NCBI RefSeq assembly: GCF_963169125.1
Contig: NC_084794.1
Coordinates: 114,180,358 to 114,244,357 of the forward strand
Direction: 5' to 3'
DNA: 64,000 bases
Source of the DNA: Humulus lupulus
Lineage: Eukaryota; Streptophyta; Magnoliopsida; Rosales; Cannabaceae
The position numbers and the translations under genes were made by a program. This document shows, piece by piece, positions 23,506 through 33,849 of the stretch. Each line of letters opens with the position of its first letter. The stretch's first letter is position 1. The notes under the pieces are model-generated. The model was not told the origin of the DNA and searched no databases. It saw nothing but the letters and a program-made list of their open reading frames with translations.

Positions 23506-24735
23506 GTTACAATATTAGTAGAAAAATAAGAAATGAATTTATTAATATCCTAGCTACCAGAAGGAAATATTAAAAAAAATGAAGTCAGAATAAGGGGGAT
23601 TGGGAGAGTTATATGATATATACCTAAGCTTAGGAATCCAATAGTCTTGAAGAGTTCTAACTTGGTTACAATTACCTATTGTCCATATCAATCCCCTTTT
23701 AAGAATGTTTCTTCCCCAAAGCAAACTTTGCTCGACAATAGAAGGAGAATGACCTATTTTAGCTTCTAAAAAACAAGTAGTACTAAAGTACCTAGCCCTT
23801 AAAGTTTTGGCCAAAAGCAAATTAAGATTTTGATAAATACACCATGCTTGTTTAGCCAACATAACCTGATTAAAATTAATTAGAGATCTAAATCCTAGGC
23901 CACCCAAAATTTTTGAACAACATAAAGAGGACCATTTTTTCCAATTGTATCTTAGAATTTGTACCTAATGACCCCCACCAAAACTTAGCCATGAGAGATA
24001 ATTTAAATGAAAAATATTAATCGGAAGTCTAAAACAAGACTTAGCATAAGAATGTATTGCTTGGATCGTTGCTTTTACAAAACTTCCTTACCAGCCTTAG
24101 AAAAACATTTACCATTCCATGTAGTTGGAAAAGTATTTACTTTATCTATTAAGAAATTAAAAGATAATATTTTAGATCGATTGAAACATTGAGGAATACT
24201 TAAATATTTACTAATAAAAGGCTTATCATCATGACCTAAATGATCTAAAAACATGGCTGAATCAGAAGAATTAGAATTCAAAGAGAAAAGAGTAGAGGAT
24301 TTAACAAAATTTACTAATTAACCAGAAGCTTTATTATAGATATCTAGGGCATCTCTAATTGCATCACAAGAGTTTATATTTACATTACAAAAAAGAACGC
24401 TATCATATGCAAAAATTAAATGAGAAATGGAAGGGGCAGAACGTGAAATTTTAATACCGTGAAGGGAGACTTGATTGCTCTTTTAGGCGAAGAGCATAAG
24501 GCAAACCTTCAGAACATAAAAGAAAAAGATAAGGTGACAGGGGATCACCTTGACGAATCCTATGAGTGGAAACAATACAACTACTAACTTGACCATTAAT
24601 ACAAAAACTAATAGTTACAGTCTTAAGACAGTGCATAATTAAACAAACAAACCTAGGAGGAAAATTAAAATGAATCTTGATTTTACTCTATCAAAAGCTT
24701 TAGCCATATCTAGTTTGATAGTTGCCCAACCTAAA
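23506..24735 (-). pseudogene. LINE reverse transcriptase, C-terminal two thirds
   Basis: Minus-strand pieces from high to low coordinate: WATIKLDMAKAFDRV (about 24725-24680, the first catalytic Asp motif), IRQGDPLSPYLFLLCSEGLP (24636-24500), and AYDSVLF near 24410, where FADD is expected, so a catalytic Asp is replaced by Tyr. Then come YLSIPQCFNRSKILSF, WNGKCFSKAGKEVL (24281-24075) and MGGLGFRSLINFNQVMLAKQ, ARYFSTTCFLEAKIG (23907-23554). Stops and frameshifts separate them. It is inactive. Confidence 0.88.
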
Positions 24736-25019
24736 AGAAATAAAATATGGAATATGATATATGTAGTGCCTTTTACCTCCTCAATAGAGTCTGGTACTCC
24801 TCTGAGTATTTATATGAATTGTTTCTTACAAAGAAAAATGTGTGGTCCAGTGCATAACCAACACGTAGTACAAAGTTTGTTACAAAAGGAATATATACAA
24901 ACGAATATGGCACTAAAATATATATATCGAACATTCTAGACATTCATCTAACTAATCCAAAACAGGGAAGGACTAACACTTTGATTAATGCTAATCAGGA
25001 TTAGAGCTGATTCTTAACA
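24736..25019 (-). repeat. copia 3' LTR
   Basis: It is 284 bp. On the minus strand it starts TGTTAAGAATCAGC and ends ATATTTTATTTCT, so the termini are TG..CT rather than TG..CA. The last 19 bp of the pol frame lie inside it. Confidence 0.93.
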
Positions 25020-28000
25020 CCACCCCTCAAGCGAAAGGGTGATGATAACACTCTGAGCTTGCTCACTAGGAACTGAAATCGGGTATGACTGAGACTCTTT
25101 GTCAAACAATCTGCAATTTGATCGTGTGACGGCACATAACGTATCTCCAACTTCTTTTGAATAACATTGTCACGAATAAAATGGACATCAAGTTCTATGT
25201 GCTTTGTACGAGCATGATACACTGGGTTTGAGGCCAATGCACTTGCTCCCATGTTGTCACACCAAATGGCAGGGACTGACTGTAATTTGAACTTCATTTC
25301 TTGAAGAAGCTCTTGTATCCAAGTGAGTTCAGCAGCTAGATGAGCCAAGGCCCTATATTCTGACTCCGTACTTGATCGAGCAACCACAGACTGTTTCTTA
25401 GAGGACCATGACACAAGTGTATCACTCAAGAAAACACAATAGCCACCTACCGATCTCCTGTCATCCGGACAGCATGCCCAATCGGCATCAGAGAAGCCAG
25501 TAAGATTCAAATTGTTACTCGGAATGATGTGAAGGCCATGATGCATTGTACCATTTATGTATCTTAATATTCTCTTAGCTGAACTCCAATGGACTGTTGT
25601 GGGACATTTTAGAAACTGACTGAGCTTGTTTACTACGAACGAGATGTCTGGCCTGGTATGATTCAAATATTGCAGTGCTCCTATAACACTTCGATACATT
25701 GCATGATTTTCTAGTGGTATTCCATCATGAGCTGATAATGTCTTTCCTGTTGTCATTGGAGTCGGACATGGTTTTAAGTTGTCCATATTCATTTTCTGTA
25801 ATAGCTCTTCAACATATCGACCCTGTGATAAATACAAACCAGATTCATCCTTGTATACTTCTATTCCCAAGAAATAATGTAGTGATTCGAGATCTTTTAA
25901 TGCAAACTCTTTGTTCAGCTTATTAATAAACTTTGTGATCTCACTAGCTTTGTTCCCTGTCACTATAATGTCATCAATGTAAATCAAGACTATAATAACA
26001 TACTGAGGCGTTTTGAGCATGAAAAGAGAAGTGTCAGCTCTTGAATTTTCAAATTTCCAATCTACTAGTGTTTTCTTCAGCCTCTCATACCAAGATCTCA
26101 GTGCTTGTCGAAGCCCGTAAATCGATTTCTTGAGTTTGCAAACATAATCTGGTTTGGAAGTATCTTCAAATCCATGTGGTTGCACCATATACACATCTTC
26201 ATCCAACAACCCATTCAAGAAGGCGTTGTTTATATCCAATTGCCGTATGTCCCAGCCATGACTTACTACAATAGTGAGCACTACTCTGACCGTGGAGGCC
26301 TTTATTACTGGGCTAAAGGTCTCTCCAAAGTCCACACCTGGTCTTTGATGAAATCCTTTCGCAACCAACCTCACTTTATACCGTTGAAACGATCCATCTG
26401 AATTGTGTTTCACCTTAAAAACCCATTTGCTTCCCACTGTATTGTATGAAGATGAGGCAGGTACTACAGTCCAAGTATTATTTCCTTTTAGTGCGTCAAA
26501 TTCATCTTTCATGGCCATCTTCCAACCTTCATGCTTCAAGGCTTCTGTAACTGAGTTAGGTTCTTGTATTAATAAATTTGTTGACTGTGTGTTGCTAACA
26601 AATAGTTTCAGTTTGAAAATTCCCATTTTAGATTTAGTCACCATGGGATGAGATTTTGGAGGCTCATTTTCTTCATTCTGAATCTCTGGCTCATTTTTTG
26701 CATTCTGAGTCTCTGTCTCAGTATTGGTCTTTGATATTAGAGTTTCATCCACTCCTACTTCCTTAGTATCATTAGATTGGTACATGAAGTTACCAGCAAT
26801 GTCTTCATCATCAAACATCATCTCTAGAACTGCCATCATTGGTGAGCCTGTGGTTGAGTCACTTTCTTGATCAACTATATCAACACTTGTGTTTGAACTA
26901 GAACTAGATGATTTGTTACTGACTATATTTGGTGAGCTAGTCTGCTGTTCTTCAACTTGCATATGCATAGGTAGTGTAAACCAGGCACTTGGCATAGTAA
27001 TTGTTACTTCTTTCTCTGGCTGATAATTATTGAGAAATCCTTGTTTAAAAGGAAATTCTTCTTCGTTGAATACCACACTTCTGGATATATATATATATAT
27101 ACGACCATGAGCACTAAGGCACTTGTATCCTTTATGAACTTCATTGTATACCAAATTTACACATTTAACCGAATGGAACTGAAACTTATGTGCCCGGTAC
27201 TGTCTTAGACATGGGAAGCATGCTGCTCCAAAAATCTTGATGCATTTATAGTCTGGTTGCTTTGAGTTGAGTATTTCATAAGGTGATTGTCCCTGTAACA
27301 CTTGAGTTGGTAGTCGATTTATCAAGAACACTGCTGCCTGAAAAGCATCAGTCCAAAACTTTAATGGCATATGAGTCTGTGCCAATAAAGTCAGTCCCAT
27401 CTCTAGAATGTGCCGGTGTTTCCGCTCGGCTCTTCCATTCTGTTCAGACGTGTGCGGACATGGATGTTGAAATTCTATCCCATTTTCATGAGTAATATTA
27501 GTGAACTTTTGATACTCACCTCCCCAGTCCGATCTTAGTGTTTTAATCTTCTTGTCAAATCGATTTTCAACTAGAGCTTTAAACTGAACAAATGCTTGTA
27601 GTGCATCTGACTTGGATTTTAATGGAAACAGCCAAGTGTATCTGCTATAGTCATCTATAAAATGTATGTAATATCTAAAATTAGTGTGAGAAGTCAAACG
27701 TGCAGGCCCCCATAAGTCAGTGTGGATCAAATCTAATAGACCAGTAGCTCTACTCTTGGAATTTTGAAAAGGCAGAGAATGGGACTTGCCATACTGACAG
27801 ACATCACAAAACAAGGGTTTTTCATTCATATTTACTTTCTCTTTAGTCGCCAAACCAGTGAAAGAGGAACTTCCATACTTAGCTTGAGGCACCTGTGTCG
27901 TATCAAACCGATAAAGCCCATCCTTAAGCACTCTTTGAAGTACCACCATCCCAGTTGCTAGATCCTTCACACAACAAGAGCCAGAAAAGAACTCCACTGA

Positions 28001-29332
28001 GACATTATTATCAGCTGTTAATTTAGATACACTAATCAAATTCTTAGTGATTTGGGGCACATGTAGCAAATCATTTAGTAAGAGAGTAGAATTATCAATA
28101 GTTTTTAAAACACTAGATCCAACATGTGAAATAGGTAACTGATGTCCATCTCTAATTGTGACTTTTTCCTTACCACCATAATCAGTTTTACTTGCTACTC
28201 TGTCACCCTCTGAGGTTAAGTGGTTACTGGCACCACTATCCACATACCAACTGTCATCATTTAACGTCTCTGGAGTTGCCACCATTGCTGTCATCTGTTT
28301 CTCTTGAATTTGCCCAGAATTGTTGTTTGGCTCTTGACCCATGTAGCTTTCGTTGTATCTATTGTAGCACACGGCTGCTGAATGACCGTACCTGCCACAG
28401 ACTTGACAGGTAGGTATTGAACCAAGACTACGTCCTCCTCGGCCTCTAAAACGAGTTCCTCCACCTCTTGACTGTCCTGAATATGCTGAGGTTCCTCTTC
28501 CAGCTGTGGGAGTCATGTAAGGTCTACGACCACCAAAATTATTAGTTGGTTTCTGGGAAAAATTTGCGGATGGAATATTTAGAGAGGGTTGTTTGCTTGT
28601 AGATCCAGCACTGGTCAGTTTACTCAGGCGACTATCAAACCTTAACAGAGAGCTATGTAATTCCTGCCATGTAATACTAGATTTGGCCTCAACTTGTAAA
28701 ACAATGGGCAAGTAATCAGTACTATCCAAACCTGTAAATATGTTAGCTACTAGGTGACTTTCTGGATATGGGTCACCAGTCATTGCCAAAGTATCTGCCC
28801 ACATTCTCTTCTGTCTTAAGTATTCTTCCATTGACTGTGAACCTTTCTTCACGGTTTGTAGCTTAGTTCTCAATTCATCTGAGTGAGCCTTCGAATAAGC
28901 ACCATATAGTTGCTCAAGAGCACTCCAAAGAGCTTCAGAACTTTGACAACCCATCAACTTTGAGGCAATGGACTCCGTCATGGAGTTGTATAGCCAGCCC
29001 ATCAAAAGCTGGTCATGCACTAGCCATATCTCATAGTTAGGATTCAAAATCAGATCTGAATTATTAGAGTCAGAGGTACCTGAATTGATAAACTCTGAAG
29101 GACACTGTTTCTGTCCGTTGATGTACCCTTCCAATCGGTGTCCACGAATAATAGTTGACACCATCGCCTTCCGTAAGGGAAAATTTTTCCTGTCCAGCTT
29201 TACTAAAAAAGGCTGGGACAAAGTGTTGCTGAATGGAGCAGCAATCGGAATCGGATTCTCAGCAACAGTCTTCATCAACGTTGTCGCCTGAGTAGGAGCT
29301 GCTGATGAAATCGGAGACGCTTGCGTTGGCAT
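25001..29332 (-). CDS. copia Gag-Pol polyprotein, uninterrupted, 1,443 aa
   Basis: This single frame encodes all copia functions for reverse transcription and integration of the element. In order: UBN2-type Gag (about 40-240), a Gly/Arg-rich stretch (265-303), a CX2CX4HX4C knuckle (C309, C312, H317, C322), protease WYVDSGASNHL (about 362), integrase with Asp in LIHTDLWGP (about 539), RSDWGGEY (602) and Glu in QNGRAERKH (about 638), RT with KVRLVAKGFHQ, QLDINNAFLNG and YIDDIIVTG (about 1140), and RNase H with DADWA and SSTESEYRAL (about 1270-1330). The length is normal for a plant copia. One oddity: the Cys pair of the integrase zinc finger (FCDVCQYGKSH, about 508) is present, but the preceding WHxRLGH block that supplies the two His is absent, so integrase may be defective. 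Another is RQALRSWYERL, where RQAPR is usual. The stop lies 19 bp inside the 3' LTR. Confidence 0.95.
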   Translation of the reverse strand: MPTQASPISSAAPTQATTLMKTVAENPIPIAAPFSNTLSQPFLVKLDRKNFPLRKAMVSTIIRGHRLEGYINGQKQCPSEFINSGTSDSNNSDLILNPNYEIWLVHDQLLMGWLYNSMTESIASKLMGCQSSEALWSALEQLYGAYSKAHSDELRTKLQTVKKGSQSMEEYLRQKRMWADTLAMTGDPYPESHLVANIFTGLDSTDYLPIVLQVEAKSSITWQELHSSLLRFDSRLSKLTSAGSTSKQPSLNIPSANFSQKPTNNFGGRRPYMTPTAGRGTSAYSGQSRGGGTRFRGRGGRSLGSIPTCQVCGRYGHSAAVCYNRYNESYMGQEPNNNSGQIQEKQMTAMVATPETLNDDSWYVDSGASNHLTSEGDRVASKTDYGGKEKVTIRDGHQLPISHVGSSVLKTIDNSTLLLNDLLHVPQITKNLISVSKLTADNNVSVEFFSGSCCVKDLATGMVVLQRVLKDGLYRFDTTQVPQAKYGSSSFTGLATKEKVNMNEKPLFCDVCQYGKSHSLPFQNSKSRATGLLDLIHTDLWGPARLTSHTNFRYYIHFIDDYSRYTWLFPLKSKSDALQAFVQFKALVENRFDKKIKTLRSDWGGEYQKFTNITHENGIEFQHPCPHTSEQNGRAERKHRHILEMGLTLLAQTHMPLKFWTDAFQAAVFLINRLPTQVLQGQSPYEILNSKQPDYKCIKIFGAACFPCLRQYRAHKFQFHSVKCVNLVYNEVHKGYKCLSAHGRIYIYISRSVVFNEEEFPFKQGFLNNYQPEKEVTITMPSAWFTLPMHMQVEEQQTSSPNIVSNKSSSSSSNTSVDIVDQESDSTTGSPMMAVLEMMFDDEDIAGNFMYQSNDTKEVGVDETLISKTNTETETQNAKNEPEIQNEENEPPKSHPMVTKSKMGIFKLKLFVSNTQSTNLLIQEPNSVTEALKHEGWKMAMKDEFDALKGNNTWTVVPASSSYNTVGSKWVFKVKHNSDGSFQRYKVRLVAKGFHQRPGVDFGETFSPVIKASTVRVVLTIVVSHGWDIRQLDINNAFLNGLLDEDVYMVQPHGFEDTSKPDYVCKLKKSIYGLRQALRSWYERLKKTLVDWKFENSRADTSLFMLKTPQYVIIVLIYIDDIIVTGNKASEITKFINKLNKEFALKDLESLHYFLGIEVYKDESGLYLSQGRYVEELLQKMNMDNLKPCPTPMTTGKTLSAHDGIPLENHAMYRSVIGALQYLNHTRPDISFVVNKLSQFLKCPTTVHWSSAKRILRYINGTMHHGLHIIPSNNLNLTGFSDADWACCPDDRRSVGGYCVFLSDTLVSWSSKKQSVVARSSTESEYRALAHLAAELTWIQELLQEMKFKLQSVPAIWCDNMGASALASNPVYHARTKHIELDVHFIRDNVIQKKLEIRYVPSHDQIADCLTKSLSHTRFQFLVSKLRVLSSPFRLRGGVKNQL

Positions 29333-29400
29333 CGTTCCTGAACTTTCCGTCGCTTAAGGAGCTGGTGTTTGGTCTCTCATGGCGTGTGCCTTCGACTGGG

Positions 29401-29411
29401 CTCTGATACCA
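29401..29411 (-). promoter_or_regulatory. copia primer-binding site (tRNA-iMet)
   Basis: On the minus strand TGGTATCAGAG follows directly after the 5' LTR. This is the standard plant copia minus-strand primer site. Confidence 0.93.
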
Positions 29412-29705
29412 AGAAATAAAATATGGAATATGATATATGTAGTGCCTTTTACTAGCTCAATAGAGTCTGGTACTCCTCTGAGTATTTATATGAATTGTTT
29501 CTTACAAAGAAAAATGTGTGGTCCAGTGCATAACCAACACGTAGTACAAAGTTTGTTACAAAAGGAACATATACAAACGAATATGGCACTAAAATATATA
29601 TATATATATATATCGAGCATTCTAGACATTCCTCTAACTAATCCAAAACAGGGAAGGACTAACACTTTGATTAAGGCTAATTAGGATTAGAGCTGATTCT
29701 TAACA
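29412..29705 (-). repeat. copia 5' LTR
   Basis: It is 294 bp and nearly identical to 24736-25019 apart from scattered substitutions and a longer (TA)n run near 29597-29612. Confidence 0.93.
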
Positions 29706-29710
29706 CTAAA

Positions 29711-30763
29711 GACCCGGATATTCTGTGATTAATAGCATGTACAAGTTCTTGAGCAATAATAACATTATCAATGATAATTCTATCAGACAGAATAGCAGAT
29801 TGAGAAGGGGAAATAATATTATATAAAACAGGTTTAAGACGATTAACTAAAGCCCTATAAATAACTTTATATATAGTAGAACAAATGCTAATTGGTAAAA
29901 AATCTTTAAGATTACAAGCATGCTATTTTTTAAAGGAATTAGAGTTAATGTCAGAAATATTTATTTAGAAAAGCTAAAATTGCATTAGTTAAATCATTAC
30001 CAACCAAACCAATTTTTTTTTATATAAAAAGGAGCATTTAAACCATTGAGGCCTAGAGCTTTATCACCTGATAATTGGAAAAGAGTTTTTCTCACCTCAT
30101 CAACATAAAAAAGACTGTCTAAAAGATTATAGTATTCCTCTTTTTTTTTTTTTGAAATGCCTAAAAGCATATAAGAAATAACATTATTATCAACACCTTG
30201 AGAAGAAATATATTCACAAACAACTAAACTAATATCTTCAAAATTTGTGATTTGAGATCCATTATCCAAAGTTAAACTTCTAATAATATTCACTTTATTT
30301 CTATGAGAAGATTTTTTTTTTTTTTTTGAAATGTGTTTTTATTCCAGCTTTAAGCGAATCTATTCTAGACTTTTGCTTCCAATATAATTCCTCTTTATAC
30401 AAAAGAGCATATAATTGAGATTGAGTTTTTTTATATCATTTATATTACTATTAGATAATGGCACATTAGACTATAACTGAACTAAATTAGATTGCAACTT
30501 ATTAATCATATTCTTAATTGCACAAAACTTTGAGTTATTCTAAAATTTAAGAGAAGAAATGTAGGAATTCTGTTTTAAGAAAAGAAGTAATTGGATTAGA
30601 ATAAGAAATAGACATATTAGCATCATCAATCCAATTATTCTTTAAGAGATTATAAAAGGATGGTTTAGTAAGCCAATGATTTTCAAACATAAACATTCTA
30701 TTATTATATCTAATGTGACAGTCAGAATCATGTGATTCGCAGGGGGAAAGACTAGGTAAAAGT
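29711..30763 (-). pseudogene. LINE: end of endonuclease and N-terminal part of RT
   Basis: Minus-strand pieces: MFMFENHWLTKPSFYNLL and KNNWIDDANMS (about 30690-30600, the link after the endonuclease); RSLTLDNGSQITNFEDISL, then DEVRKTLFQLSGDKALGLNG and LNAPFYIKKNW (30293-29997, the RT lead-in, where DKAPGPDG is usual); and AQELVHAINHRISGSL (about 29760-29711), which ends exactly at the copia insertion. Frameshifts and stops are frequent and the region contains long poly-T tracts. Confidence 0.82.
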
Positions 30764-31072
30764 TGTGCAATCCCACATCGCCTGGGGAAGGTCAAGTGTG
30801 ATGATTCTAAGACCGTGTAGGTATGGGACAACACAATTGAAGATGGTTTAAATGGATTGATGGGTACTACATATGCCAACAAGATGCATCTTCTTTTCGG
30901 TAACCCATCACTTGAGAACTCCAAAGTTAAGCGTGCTTGACATGGAGTAATCCAATGATGGGACCTCCTGGGAAGTTTTCCCAGGAAGCGTGCAAGTGAG
31001 GACAAAGCACGCTGGAAATACTCGTGTCAGTCATCATTCCAGGAAGCAACCATAGTAACGTGGGGCATTGCA
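30764..31072 (+). mobile_element. Cassandra-type solo LTR carrying a 5S rRNA-like domain
   Basis: About 309 bp. It starts TGTGCAATCCCACATCG and ends GTGGGGCATTGCA, roughly inverted termini (TGCAATCCC / GGGCATTGCA) as in an LTR. Its middle is clearly derived from plant 5S rRNA (see next entry). This is the hallmark of Cassandra TRIM elements, whose LTRs carry a 5S sequence with a pol III promoter. Only one LTR is present, with no primer site beside it, so it is a solo LTR. No clean 5-bp TSD was found, so the ends may be off by a few bases. It interrupts the endonuclease of the minus-strand LINE. Confidence 0.88.
30862..30982 (+). repeat. 5S rRNA-derived domain inside the Cassandra LTR
   Basis: It starts GGGTACTACATATGCCA, like the 5S start. 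It then carries AACCCATCACTTGAGAACTCC, AGTTAAGCGTGCTTG (30925-30939, box A) and GATGGGACCTCCTGGGAAGT (30957-30976, intermediate element and box C). The pol III internal control region is close to intact, while the 5' third has drifted. It is not a functional rRNA gene: it is a single diverged copy in an LTR. Confidence 0.88.
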
Positions 31073-31307
31073 TCTAAATTTTGAAATAGAGTTGTCACAT
31101 AAGACTAGTTTAAGAGCTCTATGGTCTTAACCAAAAAAACCAAGGTGAAAAAGAGAAACATAAGGAAACAGATCATTCCATTTTTCATTAGAAATACACC
31201 AATCATATCTTTCATACACATTATTATTAGTCCAAGTATAATTACAACCATGATAAGGAATAGGATATAGATCAAATTTATTTATAAAGTTGTTAAAGTC
31301 CAGCATA
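31073..31307 (-). pseudogene. LINE endonuclease fragment
   Basis: Minus-strand reading gives LDFNNFINKFDLYPIPYHGC, NYTWTNNNVYERYDWCIS and FPYVSLFHLGFFG before a stop, then DHRALKL. This is the central and C-terminal part of the LINE endonuclease, with the SDH motif in degraded form. Confidence 0.78.
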
Positions 31308-31312
31308 GATTT

Positions 31313-33844
31313 TGTAATGTCCCAAAATTACCTAATAAGGCTTAGGGCCTTGATTAGGGGGTCGGGATGGCAATATATAGAATTACGTGTTTAATTGCTA
31401 TATTAATTATAAATATGTGGATTATGTGATAATATGGTTAAATGTGCATATTTAGGGGTATTAAATATGCATGTGGGCCCGCTTCTTATTAGAAGGGCGA
31501 CTTTGGTAATTTGGCCTGTTGCGGGCATATTGTATATTTATGTGCATATATGTGTTATATGTGAGAGACCACGTTATTATGTGGGTTTATTTGGATTATT
31601 CGACATGAGACGATCCTAGGGAGCAAGATAGCGGGAAAGTCACAACGGGACCCGATACCCGACTCGGAGCGAGTCAATGGGTATTTTGGGTATTAGATGT
31701 TTAATTGGGTTATTGGGTTATGAAAATAAATAATTGGAGATATATTTGGAGTTAGAGTGTTTAGGAGGGAATATTGGGGAAATTTACCATTTTGTCCCCG
31801 GGGACATTTTTGGTACCCGAGCCTTGGGATTGACTTAAGTCACTTAAGTTAGAAAAGACAAAAGTTAGAAACACTTAGAACTCTGCCTAAACCAACCATT
31901 CCCTCTCTCTCTCTCTCTCACTCTTGTTTTCTCTAGACACTTTTCCAAGAAAAGCTTTGAAGCTAAGTGGGATTTTTGGGCTAGAAGTCACAAATTGGAG
32001 CTCTAAACTTGAGAAAGAATTTAGTAGCAATTTTGGGAATTCAATCTTCATCAGAGATAAGCCTTGAATTTGTTTTCTAGCATTTAAATTCTGAGTTTTC
32101 ATGGCTGGTTTTTAAGTGTTCTTGAGCCTTTAAAGTTCAAAGATTTAATTGGTGGTTTAGTGAGTTTTGAAGCTAGTTTTCTGATGGGTTTTATTGCTGG
32201 GAACATGTTAGTGATTGGGAAAGTGGAATTATGTTATTGGGATGATTTTGGGTTAAATTGGTTGGGATTTGGCTGCTGAAAATGGAGAAGTTTATGGGTT
32301 CGAGGGGCCAAGTTGTGACCTTGTTCTTGACAAGTCGCGACTTAGCTTAAACCAGGCGCCTTGGGAGGCCTCTACCTGGGGGGCACGCCGCGACTTGATA
32401 GGCCAAGTTGCGGCTCGTGCCTCTGGACAAAGAGGAGGAAGAGGCTAGTCAGGGGGGGGGGGGGGGTGCTGCGACCCACATGGGGGCAATTCGCGATCCG
32501 CCTAGGCAGTTTTTCCTTGGGGAGTTTGTTTTAAAATGGAACTTTTTACTTAGGGCTCGGGATTGCTTCCACTACCCGGTTTGGTGGAACCTGAGGCCCC
32601 GGAGGCTAGGACTTGGTCCGGAAGCCTTTGATCGCTCAATATTAATATAATCTTATTTTATGGTTGTGACCTAGGGTATCGCTAGGGGCTCAGAATCGGG
32701 ATCATGCTCGAGGGTCATTCTTATTTGTGCTTGCTTGGACCTAAGGTAAGAAAACTGCACCCAAAACGTGTTGTATGTGATTAGGGCTTGGCCCATCTGT
32801 TATATACTAATATGATTAGGGCTTGGGCCCCATGATTGGTTATGTTAGGCTATTGTTCTAAAGGCTTGTTGATTAATGCTTAAGTGCTTATGTTCGTTGC
32901 ATGAATTCTATGGTTAGGGAATGTGGCCCCGTTATATGAATATGTTAGTATTATGAAAATGGTTATTCAATGGGCTTATATGTTTAGCATGAATATGTGC
33001 TTAATTTGTCGGGATGTGCCTATCCACATCTGTTTCTTATAAGTAAAATATGTAAAATTGGATCAGGGCTTGACTTATGAGTCAAGGACGGCAATAGCGC
33101 GCTATGCGCTGGTTGAGAGGCATTGGCCTAAACCAGCAACGTACTATTACGTTGATCGACTCTAAGGTCGATGGTGAACCACGGGGGTTGGGCTAGCTCT
33201 ATGGCTAGTGAGACAGAGCTAAGGGCGAGGCCCCAGGTGACTCTATGGTCGCATAGCTAGGGCATAGGCCTGGGAAGTGGCTTAAAAGCCAACTAAATAG
33301 GGCAGCGGCCCCAAGTTGATCCAATGATCATGTGATTGAACTTAAATGATATTGGCTATGAATTAATGTTACTGATTTTTATTGAATGGTTATTTTAAAG
33401 TTATACTTTTTGTTGTTGCACGTTCTGTTTTCTTGCTGAGCTTCGACTCACGGGTGCTTTGTGGTGCAGGTAAGGGAAAGGGAAAACTTGACTAGCTATG
33501 AGTTGGAGAGCTTCGGTGGCGGCGTGTACATATGCGGCTACTCGGCTATCACGGTCAGGGTTATCTGAGAGGAACTAGGGTTATAGCCATGTTTTGTCGT
33601 TTAGGTCGGCTGATATAACTTTTGATATGTATTTATCCTTTTTAATAGTTGAGTTGTAATATTTTGGGATCCCATGTTATATAAAACTTTGGGAATAAAA
33701 GTCAATGGTTCTTTGACCAAAATTTTTAACCCTAACCCTTGTCACCAACCTTAGTTACACGATTTAAATTAAATGACCTGATTAGTAGGTTTGACACAAT
33801 TATAAGTACACAGTGTAATGGTCCTTGATTAGGAGGGCATTACA
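31313..33844 (+). mobile_element. Ty3/gypsy solo LTR, about 2.5 kb
   Basis: It starts TGTAATGTCCCAAAATTACC and ends GGTCCTTGATTAGGAGGGCATTACA, with inverted termini TGTAATG../..CATTACA. The flanks are GATTT (31308-31312) and GTTTT (33845-33849), a 5-bp TSD with one mismatch. It shares its 3' two thirds with the LTR remnant at 781-2254. There is no internal region, so it is a solo LTR left by LTR-LTR recombination. It contains a run of 14 G at 32453-32466. The LINE endonuclease resumes on both sides. Confidence 0.9.
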
Positions 33845-33849
33845 GTTTT

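Larger units (their letters stand above)
24736..29705 (-). mobile_element. Near-intact Ty1/copia retrotransposon
   Basis: Two LTRs (24736-25019 and 29412-29705) enclose one long frame. CTAAA flanks the element on both sides (24731-24735 and 29706-29710) as the 5-bp TSD. The primer-binding site TGGTATCAGAG (minus strand, 29411-29401) matches the initiator tRNA-Met 3' end. A purine tract TTGAGGGGTGG (minus, 25030-25020) precedes the 3' LTR. By eye the LTRs differ by about eight substitutions and a (TA)n length change, which suggests a fairly recent insertion. It sits in the RT region of the older LINE, between INHRISGSL and WATIKLDMAKAFDRV. Confidence 0.95.

Noticed and set aside
30862..30982. 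Functional 5S rRNA gene
   Set aside because: The 5' third is too diverged, it is a single copy, and it sits inside LTR-like sequence, as in Cassandra elements.
30547..31005. 152-codon minus-strand protein
   Set aside because: It fuses the antisense of the Cassandra LTR with a LINE fragment and is not a real gene.
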